Source: Aquitalea magnusonii
Lineage (GTDB): Bacteria; Pseudomonadota; Gammaproteobacteria; Burkholderiales; Chromobacteriaceae
DNA length: 64,000 nt
NCBI RefSeq assembly: GCF_003202035.1
Contig: NZ_QJKC01000009.1
Coordinates: 62,001 to 126,000, forward strand
Direction of reading: 5' to 3'
The stretch's first letter is position 1, and every line of letters begins with the position of its first letter. The position numbers and the translations under genes are program-made. Positions 9,123 through 17,911 of the stretch are shown here, one piece after another. The notes under the pieces were generated by a model. It did not search any database and was not told the origin of the DNA. It saw only the letters and a list, made by a program, of their open reading frames with translations.

Positions 9123-10330
9123 TTTGTTGCCAGCTGAACGGCCAGTGCGCTAGGCCCCTGCTGTAATTGAATGCGCGGCGTGCCATGCCAGGCGGCCAGC
9201 TTGTGCAACATGGCAGCCAGATCGCGGCATAGCTGCGCGCTGGGCCGGATGCCGGCTTCCAGATACAGATGCTTGATTTCAAACACGCCTTGCTGGCGGT
9301 GGGCCTTGGCATCCATGCGTCCCACCAGCCGGCCACGGCTGAGCAGCGGCAACACGAAATAGCCAAACTGGCGCTTGGCCGCCGGGGTATAGCATTCGAT
9401 GCGGTAATCAAAGCCAAACAATTCGCTGACACGCTTGCGGTCCCACACCAGCGGATCAAACGGCGACAGGGCGGTGCTATGGCCGGATTTGAGCTGGTCT
9501 GCGGCCGCCAGGGCCAATTCTTCCTGCAGGCTGTGATGGACAAACACATCATGCTGCCAGCCTTCGATGCGCGCTGGAATCAGCTCGCCCGCATCCGCCA
9601 GCTGGTGTAACAGGGCGTCGTACTTGCCGCGTTTCAGCCGGTAGTAATCGGCCACCCAGCCCGCCTTGACCACGCCCAGCGCCCGGCAGCTGTGGCGCAC
9701 CATGTCGCGCTGCGCTGTTTCCGCGCTGGGCAGGTGGAGGGCATCGTCCCATTCCGGCATGACCCGTTCTGCCACGTCGTAGACGCGCTGAAAATTGCGC
9801 CGCTCCTTCACCATCAGCTGGCCCAGCGTGAACAGCACTTCCAGATGGCGTTTTTCCGGTTTCCAGTCCCACCAGCCATCGCCCTTGCCGGCACTGCGCT
9901 TGAAGTCGGCCGAACGCACCGGGCCGTGTTGCCTGACCTGTTCCAGTATCGCGTGCACGGCTGGCTGGTGTTGCTCCAGCCAGCGCTGCGGGTATTTCCA
10001 GCCCATGTGCGCCGGGTCCAGCATGCGGTGGCGCAGCAGGCGGTAATCCTCGCGCGGGACGAAACAGGCTTCGTGTGCCCAGTATTCAAACAGCTGGCCA
10101 CTGGCCAGCGCGGCATCCAGCCAGGCCGGGTCGTAATGGCCCAGCCGGCTGTACAGCACCAGATAGGGGCTGCGCGCCACCACGCTGATGGTGTCGATCT
10201 GTAGCAAGGCCATGCGGCGGATGGCGCTCATCACATCAGCCGGGCCTGCCTTGCGGCGGGGCGGGGCCAGCAGCCCCTGGGCGGCCAGATGCAGCAGGCG
10301 GGCTTGTGGCAGGCTTAGGTGCAGGGTCAT
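9119..10330 (-). CDS. ycaQ: YcaQ-like interstrand crosslink DNA glycosylase
   Basis: 403 residues from ATG 10330 (MTLHLSLPQARLLHLAAQGL), which matches the E. coli YcaQ N-terminus; longer readings are spurious. Conserved blocks include the catalytic QID triad (LLQIDTI, about residue 44), VARSPYLVLYSRLG, EYWAHEACFVPR and FGYFVLPLL. The family is a winged-helix HTH_42 glycosylase that unhooks DNA interstrand crosslinks, as shown for E. coli YcaQ; here that is by homology. It is divergent from the DUF2789 gene. Confidence 0.92.
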   Translation of the reverse strand: MTLHLSLPQARLLHLAAQGLLAPPRRKAGPADVMSAIRRMALLQIDTISVVARSPYLVLYSRLGHYDPAWLDAALASGQLFEYWAHEACFVPREDYRLLRHRMLDPAHMGWKYPQRWLEQHQPAVHAILEQVRQHGPVRSADFKRSAGKGDGWWDWKPEKRHLEVLFTLGQLMVKERRNFQRVYDVAERVMPEWDDALHLPSAETAQRDMVRHSCRALGVVKAGWVADYYRLKRGKYDALLHQLADAGELIPARIEGWQHDVFVHHSLQEELALAAADQLKSGHSTALSPFDPLVWDRKRVSELFGFDYRIECYTPAAKRQFGYFVLPLLSRGRLVGRMDAKAHRQQGVFEIKHLYLEAGIRPSAQLCRDLAAMLHKLAAWHGTPRIQLQQGPSALAVQLATN

Positions 10331-10450
10331 GGTGTGGGCTGACAGGAGACAGGACAGATGACTATAGCAAAGCCATTGCGCTTGTCGATTGCACTGTGTT
10401 CCGTTCCGCGCCATCCTGCAGTACTGCATCAGGAGCAAGAGGAAAAAATA

Positions 10451-10687
10451 ATGATGGATACCGGCAAGCATCAGCTGGAGCAGCTATTTGCCCAGCTTGG
10501 TCTGGACAATGATGTCACGGCTATAAAAGTGTTTTTGGCGCGCCACTGGCTGGAGCCGGGACAGGCGCTGGCCGATGCGCCGTTCTGGAGTGCCGCCCAG
10601 GCAGAGTTTCTGCGGCAGGCCCTGGCCTGTGACGCGGAATGGGCCGAGGCGGTGGATGAGCTGGCTGCCTTGCTGAGCCAGAAATAG
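10451..10687 (+). CDS. DUF2789 family protein
   Basis: 78 residues (MMDTGKHQLEQLFAQLGLDN...). DUF2789 proteins are small, helical and of unknown function; the motif LADAPFWSAAQAEFLRQAL is characteristic. AGAGGAAA lies just upstream of the tandem ATGs at 10451 and 10454; either could be used. Upstream reading to 10358 is not needed. A strong terminator follows. Confidence 0.85.
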   Translation: MMDTGKHQLEQLFAQLGLDNDVTAIKVFLARHWLEPGQALADAPFWSAAQAEFLRQALACDAEWAEAVDELAALLSQK

Positions 10688-10705
10688 CCGTTGACGCTGC
10701 CATGG

Positions 10706-10745
10706 ACGCGGGCTGCAGCTTTTGCTGGTGCAGCCCGCGTTTTTA
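10706..10745 (+). terminator. Terminator after the DUF2789 gene
   Basis: Stem ACGCGGGCTGCA / TGCAGCCCGCGT (with a short GCTTTTGCTGG loop region) followed by five Ts. It separates this gene from the convergent chemoreceptor gene. Confidence 0.9.
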
Positions 10746-10764
10746 TTGTGCCCGCTGGGGGTGA

Positions 10765-12468
10765 TCACCCGGTGGTGGGTAGCTCCCGACCGGCGAAGGC
10801 CATTGGTCCGGCGGGCTGATGACTGGCCTGACCGGTCTGCGGCAGGGTGAAGTAGCTGATGGCTGCTTGCAGCTCGTGCGCCATTTGTTCCATGGCGCTG
10901 GCCGAGCTGGCGGTCTGGTTGGCGGCGGTGCTGGTTTCTTCCGACATCTGTGCCACCTGTTCCACATTGCTGGCGATCATGGTGCCGGCTGCCTGTTGTT
11001 CGGCCAGTGCCACCGAAATGGCTCCCACCGACTGTTTGATGCTGTTGACATTGCCGTTGATGCCACTGACGGTATCACGCGCCTTGCCGGCCTGGCGCAG
11101 CCCGGTTTCCATGCGTTCCACCGTGGCGTGCACATTGCGGATCACCAGTTCGCTGCTTTCCAGCATCTCGCGGATCATGCTGCTGATTTCGGTGGTGGAC
11201 TGGCCGGTGCGCTCGGACAGTTTGCGTACCTCGTCGGCCACCACGGCGAAGCCGCGGCCCTGTTCGCCGGCCCGTGCCGCTTCGATGGCCGCATTCAGCG
11301 CCAGCAGGTTGGTCTGGTCGGCCACGTCGCGAATGATGGCCACCACCTGGGAAATCTTCTGCGAGCGATCGCCCATCAGGTCGGCCTGCTGTTGTGACTG
11401 GTGAGCAAGGTCTGCCACCGACTGGATGGTTTGCAGCGTGTCGACAATCACCTGTTCACCGCTGTGTGCCAGCTCGCCGGAGGCCGAGGCGTCCTTGGCC
11501 ACGTCCTGTGCATTGTCGCTGACCGAGCAGATGCTCACCGACAGTTGTTCGACCGAGGCCGACATCGAAGACGCGGCGCGGGTTTGTTCTTCCGCGCTGA
11601 CGGCAACCTGCTCCGAGGCACTGGCCAGCTCGCTGGCGTGTACGGTCAGCTTGCCGGTAATGCCATCCAGGTGGCGCACCAGCCGGATCAGCTCGCTCTG
11701 CATGTGGGCCATCGACGCCACAATGCTGTGCTGGTCAGCGGAGCCCACTGGCAGCCGGTCTGCCAGATTGCCGCGGGCAATGCGGCTGGCCAGTGCCACC
11801 ACATCATGCGGCTCGCCGCCCAGCTCGGCCAGCAGGCGGCGGATGATGAAGGCGGCCAGCAAGGCTCCCAGCACGATGCCGCCCAGCATCAGCCCCAGCG
11901 ACAGGGCGGAGAAGGTGCGGGCATGGCTTTGCGAGCTGGCAAAGTTTTCGGCTGCCACCCGCAGCTGCAGGTCGATCAGGGCATTGATGCGGCTGGAAAC
12001 GGGATCGATGGCGGGGTAGAGCTCCTTGTCCAGAAACTGTTGCAGCGCCGCCTGGTCTTTGGCCTGCACGATCTGGCGCAGCCGCACTATGCTGGCATCG
12101 GCCTGGTGCATGGCTTGTTCGGCCTGGTCGGCCAGGATTTTTTCGTCAGCAGTCAGATAGGTGGCACGGTAGTCGCCCCATTGCTGCTTGAGCGTGGCCT
12201 GTGCCTGGTCCAGGCCATTGAGGAAATCCGTCTGGCTCAGGCTGCCGGCGTGCAGCTTGTGGGCGGCATCGACGATATTGACCGCATAGCTGTCGCCAGC
12301 CAGCTTCAGCTGCTTGAGGCAGACCACGCGGTCGTTATAGGTGGTGGCAAAATCGGCCAGGATGTTTTGCTGGGTCAGCCAGCCAAAGCCGCCGACGCCC
12401 AGCGTGATCAGCTGCAGCAGGGCGATGAGCGCAAACAGCTTCTGGCCTATGGTAAGGCGGTCCGACAT
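10765..12468 (-). CDS. Methyl-accepting chemotaxis protein (4HB-type)
   Basis: 567 residues. TM1 is at about 10-32, a periplasmic helical domain of about 155 residues follows (four-helix-bundle type, heavily helical), then TM2 at about 190-212, HAMP to about 265 and the cytoplasmic signalling domain. The signalling hairpin tip carries [20 protein letters not shown]. It should pass a periplasmic ligand signal to CheA/CheW. No che genes are nearby, as is common for orphan receptors. Ligand unknown. The 294 bases upstream (12469-12762) hold no gene. Confidence 0.95.
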   Translation of the reverse strand: MSDRLTIGQKLFALIALLQLITLGVGGFGWLTQQNILADFATTYNDRVVCLKQLKLAGDSYAVNIVDAAHKLHAGSLSQTDFLNGLDQAQATLKQQWGDYRATYLTADEKILADQAEQAMHQADASIVRLRQIVQAKDQAALQQFLDKELYPAIDPVSSRINALIDLQLRVAAENFASSQSHARTFSALSLGLMLGGIVLGALLAAFIIRRLLAELGGEPHDVVALASRIARGNLADRLPVGSADQHSIVASMAHMQSELIRLVRHLDGITGKLTVHASELASASEQVAVSAEEQTRAASSMSASVEQLSVSICSVSDNAQDVAKDASASGELAHSGEQVIVDTLQTIQSVADLAHQSQQQADLMGDRSQKISQVVAIIRDVADQTNLLALNAAIEAARAGEQGRGFAVVADEVRKLSERTGQSTTEISSMIREMLESSELVIRNVHATVERMETGLRQAGKARDTVSGINGNVNSIKQSVGAISVALAEQQAAGTMIASNVEQVAQMSEETSTAANQTASSASAMEQMAHELQAAISYFTLPQTGQASHQPAGPMAFAGRELPTTG

Positions 12469-12648
12469 GATGATTACCCCCTGGATTCATCCGGAATGAT
12501 GATTGGTTTTATATTGGTATTATCGTTGTAGTGTTGCTGACAGAGCGCTTGCAAGCCCTGTTTGGCAAGTTAAGTAAGCGCACTTAGTAGGCTTGCGCAG
12601 CGGGTCATCTTTTTGTCATGTGCTTGTCGCACAAGGGTATAAGCAGAG

Positions 12649-12699
12649 TTGACTGAAAATGGCGGGTGGCTATCTATAAGCTACTGATTACGTTATAAT
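12649..12699 (+). promoter_or_regulatory. Possible promoter region of rlhA
   Basis: TATAAT at 12694-12699 is a perfect -10, 63 bases before the start codon; the sequence 17 bases upstream is a poor -35. A TTGACT at 12649-12654 with CTATAA downstream could be a second, overlapping promoter. Confidence 0.35.
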
Positions 12700-12762
12700 T
12701 CCGCCCCTTCCCATGGCGGTATCCGCCAGCAGGAAAGCCCTTTTTTCAAGTCAGGAATCGTC

Positions 12763-14739
12763 ATGAGTCTGTTGTCGCACCAGATCGAGCTGCTGTCCCC
12801 CGCCAAAACCGCTGAAATCGGCCGGGAAGCCATCCTGCATGGCGCGGATGCGGTATATATCGGCGGCCCCAGCTTTGGTGCCCGGCACAATGCCAGCAAC
12901 AGCCTCGAGGACATCGCCGGTCTGACCCGGTTTGCCCATCGCTACCATGCGCGCATCTTTGCCACGCTCAATACCATCCTGCACGACGCCGAGCTGGAAG
13001 CCGCGCGCAAGCTGATCTGGCAGCTGTACGACGCCGGGGTGGATGCACTGATCATCCAGGATATGGGCATCCTGCAGATGGACTTGCCGCCCATCGAACT
13101 GCATGCCTCCACCCAGTGCGATATCCGTGATGCCGACAAGGCGCGCTTTCTGGCCGATGCCGGCCTGTCGCAACTGGTGCTGGCGCGCGAACTGAGCATT
13201 CCCGACATCAAGCGCATTGCCGCCCGCGTCGGTGATGCTGCCACCATCGAATACTTCATCCACGGTGCCTTGTGCGTGGCCTTCTCCGGCCAGTGCTATA
13301 TCAGCCATGCCGATACCGGGCGCAGTGCCAACCGCGGTGATTGCTCGCAAGCCTGTCGCCTGCCTTACACCCTGACCGACAAGGACGGCGGCGTGGTGGC
13401 CTTCGACAAGCATTTGCTGTCGATGAAGGACAATAACCAGAGCAAGAACCTGGAAGCCCTGCTGGATGCCGGCGTGCGTTCGCTCAAGATCGAAGGCCGC
13501 TACAAGGATGTGAGCTATGTGAAGAACATCACCGCGCACTACCGTCTGTTGCTGGATGAAATCATCGAGCGCCGCCCGGAACTGGCACCGGCCTCCAGCG
13601 GCAGCTGCGAGATCTTCTTTGCGCCGGACCCGGACAAGACCTTCCACCGTGGCAGTACCGATTACTTCGCCACCGGCCGCAAGATCGACATCGGCGCCTT
13701 TGATTCGCCCAAGTTTGTCGGCGTGGCGCTGGGTGTGGTGCACAAGGTGGGGCCTGACTGGCTGGAGATTGCCACCCCGGAGACCATGAGCAATGGCGAC
13801 GGCATCAACTTCATGAAAAAGCGTGAAGTGGTGGGCATGCAGCTCAATACCGTCAAGCAGATCGGCCATGTGCCGGGCGGCCACCTGCTGTGGCGTTGCC
13901 AGCCGAATGATCCGGCCTTGCTGCAAGGGCTGAAGCCGGGGACCGATCTGTGCCGTAACCGCGATCACGCCTGGGAACTGGCGCTGCTGAAAAAGTCGGC
14001 TGAACGCAAGGTCGGGGTATGGCTGACGCTGAGCGAACAGGCCGATGGCCTGCAGCTGACGGTGAGCGATGAGGATGGCTGTAGTGCCAGCGCCAGCGCC
14101 GTGCTGGCACTGGAGCCGGCCAAGGATGCCGCCAAGGCGGAAAGCGGCCTGCGTGACAACCTGGCCAAGCTGGGCAATACCATGTTTGTTGCCCACGACG
14201 TGAGCTTGCAGCTGAGCCAGCCGTGGTTTGTGCCGGCATCGGCCATCAATGCCTTGCGCCGCGAGGCTATCGAACAGCTGGAACAGGCCAGGCTGGACGG
14301 ATGGCTGCGGCCGCAGCGCAAGGCGGCGGTGGAGCCGCCGGTGGAATACCCGGAAAAGACGCTGAGCTATCTGGCCAATGTCTACAACCAGCTGGCCTGG
14401 CAGTTCTATCGCAAGCACGGGGTGGAGGTGATCGAGGCGGCTTACGAGGCGCATCAGGAAGAGGGCGAGGTCAGCCTGATGATTACCAAGCACTGCCTGC
14501 GCTTTTCCTACAATCTCTGTCCCAAGCAGGCCAAGGGGGTGAAGGGGGTGATGGGCCAGGTGCGCGCCGAGCCGATGACGCTGAAATCCGGCAATGAAAC
14601 CTACACCCTCAAATTTGAATGCCGTCCCTGTGAAATGCATGTGATGGGCAAGATGAAAAAGCACATCCTGAAAGCGCCGGCTCCCAGCGAGATTCCCTAC
14701 ACCGCGCCGATGACCTTCTTCAAGCAACGTCCGCAATAA
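12763..14739 (+). CDS. rlhA: Peptidase U32-family RlhA, 23S rRNA C2501 hydroxylation
   Basis: 658 residues, matching the long RlhA (YdcP) form rather than the about 450-residue TrhP/YegQ. N-terminal domain: ELLSPAKTAEIGREAILHGADAVYIGG. The cysteine signature is in ALCVAFSGQC...NRGDCSQACR (about residues 168-203) and the U32 motif SLKIEGRYKD follows at about 244-253. A C-terminal extension ends in ECRPCEMHVMGK. In E. coli RlhA makes 5-hydroxycytidine 2501 in 23S rRNA; function here is by homology. The next gene starts 10 bases later. Confidence 0.9.
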   Translation: MSLLSHQIELLSPAKTAEIGREAILHGADAVYIGGPSFGARHNASNSLEDIAGLTRFAHRYHARIFATLNTILHDAELEAARKLIWQLYDAGVDALIIQDMGILQMDLPPIELHASTQCDIRDADKARFLADAGLSQLVLARELSIPDIKRIAARVGDAATIEYFIHGALCVAFSGQCYISHADTGRSANRGDCSQACRLPYTLTDKDGGVVAFDKHLLSMKDNNQSKNLEALLDAGVRSLKIEGRYKDVSYVKNITAHYRLLLDEIIERRPELAPASSGSCEIFFAPDPDKTFHRGSTDYFATGRKIDIGAFDSPKFVGVALGVVHKVGPDWLEIATPETMSNGDGINFMKKREVVGMQLNTVKQIGHVPGGHLLWRCQPNDPALLQGLKPGTDLCRNRDHAWELALLKKSAERKVGVWLTLSEQADGLQLTVSDEDGCSASASAVLALEPAKDAAKAESGLRDNLAKLGNTMFVAHDVSLQLSQPWFVPASAINALRREAIEQLEQARLDGWLRPQRKAAVEPPVEYPEKTLSYLANVYNQLAWQFYRKHGVEVIEAAYEAHQEEGEVSLMITKHCLRFSYNLCPKQAKGVKGVMGQVRAEPMTLKSGNETYTLKFECRPCEMHVMGKMKKHILKAPAPSEIPYTAPMTFFKQRPQ

Positions 14740-14749
14740 GGTCGCAGCC

Positions 14750-15163
14750 ATGGCGGATATCGAACGACTGGAAACCTGGGTCAAGTACAAGAACGGCCTG
14801 TGCAGCGACTGCATGGGCAGCTGCTGTTCCATGCCGGTGGAAGTGCGCCTGCCCGATCTGGTGCGCATGGGTGTGGTGGACGAATTCGAGCTGGAAGAAC
14901 CGATCAAGAACATTGCCAAGCGGCTGGAAAAGCAGCGGGTGATCCAGCACTTCAACTTCAAGCATGGCATCTTCACCCTGATGCGCCGCGCCAATGGCGA
15001 CTGCCACTATCTGGACCAGCAGAGCAGGCTGTGTACCATTTACGAGCGCCGGCCCAATACCTGCCGCAACCATCCCAAGGTTGGTCCCAAGCCCGGCTTT
15101 TGCGCCTATACCCGCAATCCCAAGGCGGCGCGCCCGGTACAGCCGGTGAAGCTATCTGGCTGA
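14750..15163 (+). CDS. YkgJ-family cysteine-cluster protein
   Basis: 137 residues, ten bases after rlhA and so probably cotranscribed. The signature CSDCMGSCCSMPVEV (residues 18-32) and later cysteines in DCHYLDQQSRLCTIYERRPNTCR are the zinc- or iron-binding CxxCxxxCC pattern (YkgJ/UPF0153 superfamily). Role unknown; an oxygenase or metal-delivery function is often suggested. Pairing with rlhA, whose product also needs iron, is suggestive but inferred. Confidence 0.88.
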   Translation: MADIERLETWVKYKNGLCSDCMGSCCSMPVEVRLPDLVRMGVVDEFELEEPIKNIAKRLEKQRVIQHFNFKHGIFTLMRRANGDCHYLDQQSRLCTIYERRPNTCRNHPKVGPKPGFCAYTRNPKAARPVQPVKLSG

Positions 15164-15173
15164 TGTAGTGGCA

Positions 15174-15187
15174 GTTTCACGTGAAAC
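15174..15187. promoter_or_regulatory. parS-like palindrome, site 2
   Basis: Perfect GTTTCACGTGAAAC in the 52-base gap between the cysteine-cluster gene and the DMT gene. Flanks A..C differ from the outer bases of the common ParB site. Confidence 0.6.
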
Positions 15188-15215
15188 CGCCGTCACTTCC
15201 AAGCAAAGGACAAGC

Positions 15216-15680
15216 ATGAACCCCGTATTAGCCCTGATGGCCTTTGCCATCGGCGTGGTGGTGCCGCTGCAGGCGGCGGTCAACAATCAGCTCAAACTGC
15301 TGCTGAATGGCAGTACCGTGCTGGCGGCGATGATTTCCTTTGCCGTGGGAACCCTGAGCCTGATCCTGCTGGCCGTGTTCACCGGCCAGAAATTCAGCGG
15401 GTTGAGCCAGCTGGCGCGTGGCGAGTGGTGGATGTTTCTGGGTGGGTTGCTGGGTGCCTTCTTTGTATTCGGCACCACCTTGCTGGCTCCGCGGCTGGGG
15501 GTGGCCACCATGCTGTCGCTGATCATCGCCGGCCAGGTGTGCACCTCCTTGCTGTTTGACCGCTTTGGCTGGCTGTCCATGCCGCTGCGCGATATCAACC
15601 TGCCACGGCTGGCGGGCGCGGCGCTGGTGGTGGCGGGGGTATTGCTGGTGAATTTTGGCGACAAGTGGTTTGGCCGCTAA
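15216..15680 (+). CDS. YdcZ-type (DUF606) small DMT-family membrane protein
   Basis: 154 residues with five hydrophobic segments, the size of YdcZ/DUF606 half-transporters. Start ATG 15216 (MNPVLALMAFAIGVVVPLQAA) follows AAAGGA. Conserved features are AVNNQLK in the first loop and FGTTLLAPRLGVATMLSLIIAGQ. Such proteins usually dimerise; substrate unknown. The stop codon abuts a dispersed inverted-repeat element. Confidence 0.85.
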   Translation: MNPVLALMAFAIGVVVPLQAAVNNQLKLLLNGSTVLAAMISFAVGTLSLILLAVFTGQKFSGLSQLARGEWWMFLGGLLGAFFVFGTTLLAPRLGVATMLSLIIAGQVCTSLLFDRFGWLSMPLRDINLPRLAGAALVVAGVLLVNFGDKWFGR

Positions 15681-15793
15681 GAGCGGCTGACAGAATAGCG
15701 TAGCCTCCCTGAGGCAAGGCGCGCCGACGCAGACAGTACAAGGGTACGGCAAGGAGGCGCAGCGCAGCAGCAGGTTTTTTGTCAGCGGCGCTA
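15681..15793. repeat. Dispersed intergenic inverted-repeat element, copy 1
   Basis: Ends AGCGGCTGACA and TGTCAGCGGCGCT are imperfect inverted repeats around a body GCGTAG...CAAGGCGCGCCGACGCAGACAGTACAAGGGTACGG...AAGGAGGCGC (shown here in fragments). A shorter relative occurs at 48730-48805. The wording CGCAGACAGTACA..GTACGGCAAGG resembles intergenic repeats I know from Neisseria. Confidence 0.55.
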
Positions 15794-15801
15794 AGCAAAC
15801 A

Positions 15802-15832
15802 GGGGCTGGTCGGAGAGACCAGCCCCTTTGTC
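15802..15832 (+). terminator. Terminator after the DMT gene
   Basis: Stem GGGGCTGGTC / GACCAGCCCC, loop GGAGA, followed by TTTGTCTTTT. It lies between convergent genes. Confidence 0.85.
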
Positions 15833-15845
15833 TTTTGCTGCCTGA

Positions 15846-16304
15846 TCAGGGCAGGCGCGGTGGCGGATAATAGGGCGTGTTGTAGCGTTGCTGACCGGGC
15901 AACTGATTGCCCTTGGCATACATGCACTGCTCGTAGGCGATATTGTAGCGGTACTGGGCATCGCGCCCGCTGTAGCCAGCCTGGCCACTCCCGGTGGCGG
16001 TACCGGCAATCAGGCCCATGCCAGCGCCCACGCCCGCTCCCTGATGGCCACCCATCAAGGCTCCAGCCGCGGCCCCGACCACCGTACCCAGTGCCATATT
16101 GCCCGCCATGGCATTGGTGGAGGCATCGGCACTGCTGCCGCCGCTATTGGCTTCGGCATACTGGCGGCATTGCTGTTCCTCCTGGGCAAATACCTCGAAC
16201 GGTTTGCCCGCTGCCGGCATGACCGCCACCGTCGGACCGAGTGGTACGGTGCTGCAAGCGCTCAGGCCGATGGCTGCCAGTGGCAACCACAACAGTTTGT
16301 TCAT
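15846..16304 (-). CDS. Glycine-zipper lipoprotein
   Basis: 152 residues from ATG 16304 (MNKLLWLPLAAIGLSACS), with lipobox LSAC (Cys17). After a short linker with CRQYAEANSG the region MALGTVVGAAAGALMGGHQGAGVGAGMGLIAG is a glycine-zipper that would insert in or lie on a membrane. The C-terminus QYRYNIAYEQCMYAKGNQLPG is typical of YMGG/glycine-zipper lipoproteins. Likely outer-membrane lipoprotein in envelope stress; third gene of a same-strand trio. Confidence 0.85.
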   Translation of the reverse strand: MNKLLWLPLAAIGLSACSTVPLGPTVAVMPAAGKPFEVFAQEEQQCRQYAEANSGGSSADASTNAMAGNMALGTVVGAAAGALMGGHQGAGVGAGMGLIAGTATGSGQAGYSGRDAQYRYNIAYEQCMYAKGNQLPGQQRYNTPYYPPPRLP

Positions 16305-16320
16305 GATGGCGCGTCCTGTG

Positions 16321-16746
16321 TTATCTGGGTGGCTGTGCCGGCACGGTTTTCCAGCCGCCAGGGCATTCGCTGACATAGGGGTAGTACTGCTTGACCGCCT
16401 TGCAGTAGTACCAGACCTGGGCCGCTTCCGGACTGGCCACGGCTGCGGGTGGCGGTGGCACGGCCGGCGCTGCAGGCACTGCCGGTGCGCTCACGACAAC
16501 GGGTGGCACGTAGGGATCGGGATAGGGATAGACCGGGGCGCTATACCAGTACCAGACACCACCGGTGACCCACCACCAGCCAAGCCGGCCATGGTAATAG
16601 CCGTGGTTCCAGTAACCATCATGCCAATGTGCAAAATGCGGTGGCCCGTAGTAGTAAACGCCACGGTGTGCCTGGGCGGCCGGGGCGCTGGCCAGCATGG
16701 TGCCGGCTAGCAAGGCAAGGCCGGCAAAGCGTGTCAGAGAGTTCAT
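16321..16746 (-). CDS. Secreted aromatic-rich protein of unknown function
   Basis: 141 residues from ATG 16746. Signal peptide LALLAGTMLASAPAAQA, then a very Tyr/Trp/His-rich section (VYYYGPPHFAHWHDGYWNHG), a Pro/Ala linker, and a C-terminal motif WYYC..VKQYYPYVSECPGGW. That C-terminal motif is widespread in proteobacterial envelope proteins of unknown function. The gene starts 75 bases downstream of the Spy-like gene and is followed 16 bases later by the glycine-zipper lipoprotein, so the three may form an operon. Confidence 0.8.
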   Translation of the reverse strand: MNSLTRFAGLALLAGTMLASAPAAQAHRGVYYYGPPHFAHWHDGYWNHGYYHGRLGWWWVTGGVWYWYSAPVYPYPDPYVPPVVVSAPAVPAAPAVPPPPAAVASPEAAQVWYYCKAVKQYYPYVSECPGGWKTVPAQPPR

Positions 16747-16822
16747 GGTGCTTTCCTGCACTCACCCCGCCAGCAGCGGCTTGGCCGGTGGTGCTGCGGG
16801 GTGATGGCTGCGGATGTCAGGC

Positions 16823-17317
16823 TCAGTTTTTCGGCAGCGGGGCGGAAGCCTGGCGATGGTGTTGCATATGCTGCATGCCGCTGTGCATGCGCTGGCCTTC
16901 CTGATCAAACAGCTTTTGCTGTTCCGGGCTCAGTTGCTGGTACAGCGCCTTGGTGGCCGCCACATGCTTCTGCATCATTTCCAGATGCTGTTGCATCATC
17001 TGCAGGCGACCATCCAGCTGTTCCGGCAGCTTGGCGTCCGCTTTGGCGGCTGGCTTGTCTTGTCCCGGCAGCGGCTTGATGGCGGCAATATAGCTTTTCC
17101 AGGCCGACTCTTGCGCCGGCTGGATCTTCAGCTGGTCATGCAGCATCTGCAGGTGCTTTTCCATCATGGCTTGGCGTTTGGCGGGGTCCATCTGCCACAT
17201 GTGTTGCTTCATGTCATCGCCACCCATGGCACAATCACCCTTGCCCATGGCGTGAACGGTGGTGGCAGCCGCGCTGCCCAGCAGACCGACAATCAACAGC
17301 GATTTGATCAGTTTCAT
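16823..17317 (-). CDS. Spy/CpxP-like (LTXXQ) periplasmic protein
   Basis: 164 residues with a signal peptide (KLIKSLLIVGLLGSAAATTVHA). The rest is helical and rich in Met, Gln and His (MMEKHLQMLHDQLKIQPAQES, LYQQLSPEQQKLFDQE), the latter being the LTxxQ motif of the Spy/CpxP superfamily. Relatives act as periplasmic chaperones or as CpxA inhibitors; Met/His richness may mean metal binding. Likely first gene of the envelope trio, with an ATG at 17317 preceded by AAGGAAAAGC. Confidence 0.82.
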   Translation of the reverse strand: MKLIKSLLIVGLLGSAAATTVHAMGKGDCAMGGDDMKQHMWQMDPAKRQAMMEKHLQMLHDQLKIQPAQESAWKSYIAAIKPLPGQDKPAAKADAKLPEQLDGRLQMMQQHLEMMQKHVAATKALYQQLSPEQQKLFDQEGQRMHSGMQHMQHHRQASAPLPKN

Positions 17318-17530
17318 GGTGCTTTTCCTTGTACCGGTGAAAATGGATGGGAGCAGTATCTGCCGCAGATGTCAGCCAAGTATTGCGCGGAGGCCGTCAA
17401 ATGTTAGCAATGATGAATCGCTCGACTGCTGATGGCCCGGAATACGGCTGGCCGTTTGTCCGTGGCGCGGCTACACTGCGTCGTTTTTCCATGTGGCGCT
17501 GTCCGGGCGCTCAGCAACAGGATGATTCAC

Positions 17531-17809
17531 ATGAGCGACACTCCGCCCAATGACCCGCTGCACGGCATGACGCTGGAAAAGATCCTGCTGGCGCTGGTCG
17601 AGCGTTTTGGCTGGCCCGAGCTGGGCCGGCGCATTGCCATCCGCTGTTTCAACCAGGACCCCAGCATCAAATCCAGCCTGGTGTTTTTGCGCCGTACACC
17701 CTGGGCCCGTGCCCAGGTGGAGGCCCTGTACATTGAAATGAAAACCCGCCCATCCAGCACGGCCGGCAAGGATGGCCGCCCCCGGCTGTTTGCACCCAAA
17801 CAGGGTTGA
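17531..17809 (+). CDS. VF530-family (DUF2132) small DNA-binding protein
   Basis: 92 residues. [22 protein letters not shown] and [22 protein letters not shown] are the conserved VF530 sequence; a Vibrio fischeri member has been solved and suggested to bind DNA. Start at ATG 17531 ([12 protein letters not shown]). It is transcribed away from the envelope trio; the 213-base gap contains no further gene. Role unknown. Confidence 0.9.
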   Translation: MSDTPPNDPLHGMTLEKILLALVERFGWPELGRRIAIRCFNQDPSIKSSLVFLRRTPWARAQVEALYIEMKTRPSSTAGKDGRPRLFAPKQG

Positions 17810-17911
17810 GGCTTGAAATTGCCAGGGTGTCGCCCCAGTTGAACAGGATGAGTCCGGTGCCGTGCCGGTGCCGCTGTGCTGCAGTCGCTGTTTTTCCGAA
17901 CAGGAGATGTG

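Noticed and set aside
12751-14994. 747-codon antisense frame across rlhA and the next gene
   Set aside because: Covers two conserved genes on the other strand and has no recognisable domain.
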